NCBI GenBank assembly: GCA_905221615.1
Contig: CAJNDT010003480.1
Location: 248,001-312,000 of the forward strand
DNA: 64,000 nucleotides
Direction of reading: 5' to 3'
Source: Symbiodinium sp. CCMP2592
Lineage: Eukaryota; Sar; Dinophyceae; Suessiales; Symbiodiniaceae
The position numbers were made by a program, and so were the translations under genes. Positions 57,981 through 64,000 of this stretch are shown here, in pieces. How positions within the stretch are numbered: position 1 is the stretch's first letter; the number at the start of each line of letters is the position of its first letter. A model generated the notes under the pieces. It searched no databases, was not told the DNA's origin, and worked only from the letters and a program-made list of their open reading frames with translations.

Positions 57981-58204
57981 GCGCTTTCTTTTCACGTTTG
58001 GATGTTTCTCCTTTTCAAGTTTGGATTTTTCTGTCTTTCAAGTTCGGATTTTTCAGGTTTAGGGTTGGGGCTTAGGGTTTAGGGTTAAGGTTTGGCCGAA
58101 GATTTAGGGCTCAGGGTCGTTGGTGCAAACTCTTAGCAGAAGCTCGTCTCAAGTTGCTCCAGTAGCAAGAATCCCCCTTAAGCCCTTACAAACCTGATTG
58201 ACGC

Positions 58205-58312
58205 TACTTGGAGGATCATGGGACTTAGTACTTAGGGTTATAGAGAATCATACTTATAACTCCAATTAGGGTACTTATAACCTTACTTACTAAGTCCCAT
58301 GATCCTCCAAGT
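58205..58312. repeat. Foldback element family C, compact copy
   Basis: ACTTGGAGGATCATGGGACT and AGTCCCATGATCCTCCAAGT are exact complements; the core repeats the ACTTATAA words. Confidence 0.85.
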
Positions 58313-59730
58313 CAGCCCTTATAAACCTGACTGACACTAGGATCGCCATCCTGGGGAGGTTCGTGCGAAGACTCCGTAGGACAGCCACATGCATGGATGG
58401 AGGTTGCTGTCGGTTCTGTCCTTGGCTTGGTCTGTGCTTGTCAACCCTGATGTCGAGGGCTGCAGCAAGGGTCAGTTTTATTCGAGTTTAACACGGCGCA
58501 CGAAGCGGGCATCGTGCCTCCTGCCTGCTCAGATTCTGCTTTCGGTCACGGAACTCTAAAAAGGACCCGCTTCAGATCAAGTCACTTATTCCCTGGCCCA
58601 GCTATTGTCTAAAGACATGTGCCTGCATCCTTGAGCAAGCCAGCAGCCCCTGAAACCTAAATCTTTCACCAAGCCACATGGCCCTGAAAAGCCGCAAGCA
58701 GAGAAGAAAGGGGTTCTCCAACATATGAGCTTCGGAATAACTAGTCGAGTCACCACATTGCATATATACACGAAAGCCCCGTTCTTGATATTCGGGCCCC
58801 TAGACCTCAAAACTACATACAACCCTTGTAGAACCCTTATAGCACAAAAGGAACGTTCAAGGAGCCCCATTGAAACTTGTAAAGGTCCGTAAAACCCTAA
58901 ACCCTAGCCCTAGCCCTTATGATACGCCCTCAAAGGTAGCCTTAAAGGAACTCCAACCCCAGAGCCCCAAGGCTTAAAGGAACCCTTAAGCGGGACATAC
59001 TTCGCGACGTCATGGCCGACTCAAAACGACCGACTTTGGACTACGGTCAGCGTCTCAAACATGGGGCGATGCATTGTTCCGACTGTTACGATGGTTGCTT
59101 CAACGGGTACTTTAAGGGTTGCTGTATGTCAGCGGTTAGCACTTTCGTGTTTTGGGTTCTGAGGTTTGGGAGGCATGGATTTTCTGAGGGTTCAGGGCGC
59201 AGGAGCATCCTGAGGAGCACGGGAGTTAGGCTTTGAAGTGCCAGAGGCATGCAACACCCACGCTCAGAGGCCCTTCACAAGATGTATTCCAGTGAGATCC
59301 GCCCAGACCAGCAAAGCCTCGTGGGTGCGAGGCCTTTGAATCCTAAACTCCGAAACCGCGAAACTAAACCCCGAAACCCCGAAGCGCTAAACCCCCGCAA
59401 GCACAGCCCTGAACCCCGAGACCCCAAAACCCGAAGCTCTTCAACTTCAAGCCTAAAACCTTAACTACACCCCAAAAACTCAAAACCACAAACCCCAAAA
59501 ACCCGAAATCCTAAAAACTTTAAATCCCAAAATCCTAAACCCTAAACCCGAAATCCCAAAACCCCAAAACCCCAAGCCCCGCAACCCCTAAACAACCCGC
59601 GAACCCGGAAGGTTTCCCCTTCGCTGTTCCAACAGAGCCAACAAGGTCGGGGGGTCCTCAACTTTGGCGACGAAGGTCTCTACTTGGCCCCCTGCCTGCA
59701 CTATGGCTATACCGTTGCTAATACGAGCGC

Positions 59731-59828
59731 TTCCGAAAATTAGGGGTACCTTGTTTTGGGGTCCTGATAATAAGGATCCTACTATCTAGGGTAATATGTC
59801 AGGGTCCCCCATTTTCGGAAACTCCCAT
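59731..59828. repeat. Foldback element family D, copy 3
   Basis: Left end TTCCGAAAATTAGGGGTACC, right end CCCATTTTCGGAAACTCCC, same core AAGGATCCTACTAT. Confidence 0.8.
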
Positions 59829-60164
59829 ATTAAGCTAGTAATACCTGTAGCAGCATTAGTTACTATTCGCATCAGTTCTAGAATCATCATGATTATGTAG
59901 CGTTTGTACTTCTAGTACCATTGTTGTTCTTATCATATTACGATTTAGGGTTTAGGGCTTAGGGATCGTAAGGCATCTCGAGATGCAGACAGAGAGAGCT
60001 GGGGAGCTCTGGGTCGAATGCGTTAGGCAAGCATAGGGCCGAGTGGATCAAGCGGCAGAGGATAGTACGGTTGATGATGTAAATCCTGGGGTTCCTTTAA
60101 AGGGATCTATATGGGATACCTTTAAGGGCCCCTTTAAGGGATCCATAGGGGGCTTAGGGTTTAG

Positions 60165-60238
60165 GGTTGATGATATAAGTCCTGGATTACCCATAATAAG
60201 GAACATACCAGGTAATGCAGGGTTTATATCATCAACAG
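60165..60238. repeat. Small foldback around TGATGATATAAGTCCTG
   Basis: GTTGATGATATAAGTCCTGG pairs with CAGGGTTTATATCATCAAC; a related single arm occurs at 60070-60093. Confidence 0.7.
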
Positions 60239-60659
60239 TAGTATCCCGTTGTATACACAAACGGGGAAAGGGAGGAGCAGAAAGGAACGAGCGAGAGGCG
60301 CCCTCATACTTGAAATTGTTCTGCGACTCCCATTTCGATACAGCGAGGCTGTGCTGAGCGACTACGCCTCACAGCTGCTCGTAACCGTGGCCTGGCCATA
60401 GACGCACGGGCTTTGCACGGTCTGGTGCCTTCTGAGGTTCGCCATCAAGACTACATTGAATCGGTCGGATTTGGGCTTCCACTGGCCGCGACAGGGTACT
60501 TGGGTTCACACGAAACTGAAGTTTTCTCGGCGAGCTTGTGCTCAGTCACGACTGTCCAACCCTCAACCCCGTTGTAAGCCGATGATGTGTGGTCGGCTGC
60601 TGATCTAGTGTCGGTCCTTAGGACCGTGGGGGACTCGACCTCAACTCCAAGATTATATT

Positions 60660-60785
60660 ATAGTATATTCTCGAATATTACATTATGCCCCGTATACTAT
60701 AGCATATTATGGTTGTAGTATATGATAGTATATTATAGCATGTTATAGTATATCATAGTATATTATAGTATATTACATTATCATC
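60660..60785. repeat. TATAGTATATTA-rich stretch
   Basis: Repeated TATTATAGTATAT words; AT-rich with no coding frame. Confidence 0.8.
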
Positions 60786-60882
60786 CGTTCAGGTAAAGCA
60801 AGTTGAGTCCTTCTCCGCAAGCGGGGAGCGATCAGCGCAGGGACCTTGGACAGCTGCATCAATGCTCGAGGCGCTAGTTTAA

Positions 60883-60985
60883 TACAGGGGCCTTATTGAT
60901 TAGAATAGGGTTTTGGGGGCCCATGATGCTTTATTTATAACATGGAGCCCCCAAAATAGTATTGGTAATTATGTAGGCGCCCATA
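60883..60985. repeat. Foldback element family A, reverse orientation
   Basis: ACAGGGGCCTTATTGATTAG to TAATTATGTAGGCGCCCATA; the core reads GGGGGCCCATGATGC on this strand. Confidence 0.75.
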
Positions 60986-61280
60986 TTCACAGGGACAAGC
61001 ATTTTCGGAGCGGTTTCTGGCACGTCTAATGAGCAATGTCTCGTGGGCAGATGTGCCTTGTAGTAAGGTTCATGGGGCTTAGCAAGTAAGGTTATAAGTG
61101 CTTATTTCTAACTGGGATTATAACCACAACTACTACCAGTTGGGAAAGTCCTTGCGTTTCGTTCGTGGCAGCGCCAAGCCTTCGGGGGAAGCTTTGTTGC
61201 GGGGTCGTTGCGTTTCGGTGTGCACATGGGGGAAAGGCTTTGAAGATGATGATCTGCGGTGTTGGTTTGTTGCAGGGTCC

Positions 61281-61570
61281 ATGAGCGGCTGCTTGCAAAA
61301 TCGAGTGTCGGCATGGAGAATGGCTGCTTTTGATGTGCTGTTTGCTGTAATGCCCCCGATGTGTTTCTCGAGCGGCTGCTTGCAAAATCGAGCGTCTACA
61401 TGGGGAAAGGTGCTTTTGACGTGCTGTTTGTTGTGATGCCGCTGATGTGTTTCTTGAGCGGCTGCTTGTAAAATCGAGCGTCTACATGGGGAATGAGTGC
61501 TTTTGATGTGCTGTTTGCTGTGATGCCGCTGATGTGCTTCTTGAGCGGCTGGCTTCAAATCACACCGGAG
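61281..61570. repeat. 86-87-bp tandem array, about 3.3 units
   Basis: GAGCGGCTGCTTGCAAAATC and close variants recur at 61283, 61370, 61456 and 61543, then the array ends. Units carry GTGCTGTTTGCTGTGATGCC. Confidence 0.9.
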
Positions 61571-61730
61571 GGTATCGTTCACCCCCATGTATTGATGTAC
61601 GACCGGGCATCGTTCAACCCATGCAAAAAAATGTGAAAACCCGGCCTGGAGTGACAGCGCAGGCGTTGCAACTGCAGGCAGGCAAAGCGGAGCCGTTTTA
61701 GGTTTGCGGCGCAGGGCTTCTTCTTTACGT

Positions 61731-62953
61731 GCAGTTGCAGAAGGCTGCAAAACCGAACCGCAGCACGCAGGTCTAAGCGCATGCATCTCAGGGTTCGTTC
61801 TTCACCTGTCCCCGGAGGTGTGCAGTTGCAGAAGGCTGCAAAAACGAACCGCAGCACGCAGGTCCAAGCGCATGCATCTCAGGGTCCGTTCTTCACCTGT
61901 CCCCGGAGGTGTGCACTTGCAGAAGGCTGCAAAAACGATCCGCAACACGCAGGTATAACTGCATGCATGTCGGGGTCCGTTCTTCACCTGTCCCCGGAGG
62001 TGTGCAGTTGCAGAAGGCTGCAAAAACGAACCGCAACACGCAGGTATAAGTGCATGCATGTCGGGGTCCGTTCTTCACCTGTCCCCGGAGGTCTGCAGTT
62101 GCAGAAGGCTGCAAAAACGAACCGCAGCACGCAGGTATAAGTGCATGCATGTCGGGGTCCGTTCTTCACCTGTCCCGGAGGTGTGCAGTTGCAGAAGGCT
62201 ACAAAAAACGAACCGCAGCACGCAGGTTTAAGCGCATGCATCTCAGGGTCCGTTCTTCACCTGTCCCCGGAGGTGTGCACTTGCAGAAGGCTTCAAACAC
62301 GATCCGCAACACGCAGGTCTAAGTGCATGCATGTCGGGGTCCGTTCTTCACCTGTCCCCGGAGGTGTGCAGTTGCAGAAGGCTGCAAAAACGAACCGCAA
62401 CACGCAGGTATAAGTGCATGCATGTCGGGGTCCGTTCTTCACCTGTCCCCGGAGGTGTGCAGTTGCAGAAGGCTGCAAAAACGAACCGCAGCACGCAGGT
62501 ATAAGTGCATGCATGTCGGGGTCCGTTCTTCACCTGTCCCGGAGGTGTGCAGTTGCAGAAGGCTACAAAAAACGAACCGCAGCACGCAGGTCTAAGCGCA
62601 TGCATCTCAGGGTCCGTTCTTCACCTGTCCCCGGAGGTGTGCACTTGCAGAAGGCTTCAAAAACGATCCGCAACACGCAGGTCAAGTGCATGCATGTCGG
62701 GGTCCGTTCTTCACCTGTCCCCGGAGGTGTGCAGTTGCAGAAGGCTGCAAAAACGAACCGCAACACGCAGGTATAAGTGCATGCATGTCGGGGTCCGTTC
62801 TTCACCTGTCCCCGGAGGTGTGCAGTTGCAGAAGGCTGCAAAAACGAACCGCAGCACGCAGGTATAAGTGCATGCATGTCGGGGTCCGTTCTTCACCTGT
62901 CCCCGGAGGTGTGCAGTTGCAGAAGGCTGCAAAAAACGAACCGCGCCACGCCG
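61731..62953. repeat. 91-bp satellite, about 14 units, with 4-unit higher-order repeat
   Basis: CAGAAGGCT starts at 61738, 61829, 61920, 62011, 62102, 62192, 62284, 62375, 62466, 62556, 62648, 62738, 62829 and 62920. Variant units recur every fourth place: the CACTTGCAG/GATCCGCAACAC type at 61920, 62284, 62648, and the CTACAAAAAACG type at 62192, 62556. The period is therefore 364 bp. Each unit holds the near-palindrome CACCTGTCCCCGGAGGTG and GCATGCATG. Since 91 is not a multiple of 3, long open frames here are by-products. Confidence 0.93.
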
Positions 62954-63180
62954 GCTTTCACACGAGTTGTTCACTCTTGGGGGACGGTGTGCACGGGGTG
63001 TGCTCTTGCGGAAACGGCAAATGCAAGGACTTTGCAGTGACCCCAGTCGTTGCGTGTGTGCAGATGGGGGAAACATCAAAAACGCGAAATGCAACGACAA
63101 ACTCGCGTAGGAGTAAGTATAGTTATCGTAATTGTAACCCTATTTACTCAGTCCCATGAACCTTTAAATGCATCTTCGAG

Positions 63181-63214
63181 GCTTCGGGATGAGGTGGCGC
63201 TGCTTCAGAACTCT
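63181..63214 (+). CDS. Possible coiled-coil exon near the right edge
   Basis: AG|G, then LRDEVALLQNS, then a GC donor. The heptad style resembles the assemblin-like exons, but it follows the satellite array and has no partner in the window. Confidence 0.25.
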
Positions 63215-63631
63215 GCTTCGTGCGCCCTTTTGCCGAAGCTGCGCGCAGGGCCATGAGATGTGATCTAATTGCAGTCAAAGTAGCAGTATCGTTTAGATCT
63301 AGTATATACCTATCTATCTATCTACCTTATGCATGTCTGTATGTACATGTACATGTAGATCTTTATGCATATACTTATGGAACTTTTTTTGGGAAGAGAA
63401 CAAAGCCCGGGCTCGCCCCTGTAATTTTAGCCCCGGTGAGTCCAGGTACTCAAATAGCATCTACTCTGGTCTTACAGTCGTCCCAATAGGTACCTTAGGC
63501 TTAAGGGGTTAGGGTTTAGGGTACTATTTGGGTACAGGTACCTCGCTGCTGACCGGCTGAGTTTGGCTGCCGCGGTGCTTCTGCGAGCCTTAGAGTCGAG
63601 ACAAGGCGGGGCATATATGTAAAGCTACGAA

Positions 63632-63744
63632 ATGGGAGTTCCTGAAAATTCGGGGTATCCTATTTTGGGGTCCTTATAATAAGGATCCTACTATGTCGTG
63701 CACGATATTAGGGTCCCCCCCCCCATTTTCGGAAACTGCCATAT
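63632..63744. repeat. Foldback element family D, copy 4
   Basis: GGGAGTTCCTGAAAATTCGG at the left, CATTTTCGGAAACTGCC at the right; the core carries an extra GTCGTGCACGA and a run of nine C. Confidence 0.75.
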
Positions 63745-64000
63745 AGGGGTGTAGAGGGACCTCAAGAATTGCTGGATGATAATGGGGGGATGCCTCAGAA
63801 CCCTATTCTAACTATTAACTAGGGTGCCCGGTAGTACCCTTATTCGCTTTTCGTAGTCCTAGGTTCGTCATAAACTTACCCAATACGAAAAAGGGAGCAC
63901 TTTCTTCCTAGGTTACATACTGGGCATCCTAGATAAGGCACTCTATTGGGCCTGTTTGGGCCTGCACGGGTTGTAAAGCCTGCCTCGCAGAACCAGGCAG

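Larger units (their letters stand above)
57242..61060. other. Interval after the assemblin-like gene
   Basis: Family A, C and D foldbacks, degenerate CCCTAAA tracts and one weak exon candidate at 57911. Nothing else supported. Confidence 0.4.
61068..63168. mobile_element. Terminal-inverted-repeat unit enclosing both tandem arrays
   Basis: The left end 61068-61118 (AAGGTTCATGGGGCTTAGCA...) and the right end 63108-63168 (...CTCAGTCCCATGAACCTTT) are complementary with scattered mismatches and match family C ends. They bracket the 87-bp and 91-bp arrays. No transposase frame is visible. Confidence 0.6.

Noticed and set aside
61731-62953. CRISPR array
   Set aside because: Whole units repeat with no unique spacers, and the DNA is eukaryotic.
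61133-63159. Long open frames on both strands through the 91-bp array (for example minus 61133-61786 and plus 62686-63159)
   Set aside because: They are by-products of a stop-poor tandem repeat; because 91 is not a multiple of 3 the same peptide appears in all three frames.
1-64000. tRNA, rRNA, snRNA or spliced-leader RNA genes
   Set aside because: I looked for cloverleaf and spliced-leader sequence words and saw none that I could support.

Overview
This looks like nuclear DNA of a dinoflagellate, probably of the Symbiodiniaceae type. The evidence is in the sequence. There is no bacterial-style gene packing. TTTAGGG/CCCTAAA telomere-type words are scattered everywhere. The genes are split into tiny exons of about 20-135 bp. 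Every acceptor I use in the three firm genes (tentative exons included) is AG|G, and donors are mostly GC, with GT and GA as minorities. That splice code is a known dinoflagellate trait. Every gene I can reconstruct is on the + strand, which fits the unidirectional gene clusters of these algae.

Layout. (1) 1-~14.3 kb: exons of a voltage-gated cation channel (S2, S3, S4), cut at the window's left edge. One intron holds a complete 10.97-kb Ty1/copia LTR retrotransposon (2214-13184) with identical 181-bp LTRs, a 5-bp target duplication and one unbroken 3543-codon polyprotein. (2) 14.3-19.3 kb: repeat-rich, with small foldback elements and two weak exon candidates. (3) 19.3-34.3 kb: clusters of coding-like exons, including a protein-kinase N-lobe near 20.4 kb and several unrecognised proteins, separated by foldback elements and telomere-like tracts. 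(4) 36.86-45.11 kb: a complete ARL1-type small GTPase gene, 14 exons and 180 codons. (5) ~50.05-57.24 kb: a striated-fibre-assemblin-like coiled-coil gene in at least 12 exons; the true 5' end may lie further left. (6) 57.3-64 kb: foldback elements, then a terminal-inverted-repeat unit (61.07-63.17 kb) enclosing an 87-bp array and a 91-bp satellite with a four-unit higher-order repeat of 364 bp.

The most unusual part is the retrotransposon. Besides Gag, protease, integrase, reverse transcriptase and RNase H, it carries a RING-H2 finger, a domain with the His-x-Asp...His...Arg pattern of 2-oxoglutarate/Fe(II) oxygenases, and a degenerate cytosine-C5-methyltransferase-like domain. It may therefore carry its own chromatin or DNA-modification tools.

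The second striking feature is at least six families of short terminal-inverted-repeat elements (about 75-160 bp, no coding capacity). Their ends repeatedly fall within about 40 bp of splice sites, as expected if such elements seeded introns. Exon boundaries were deduced by eye from reading phase, the AG|G rule and protein similarity; no transcript was available.
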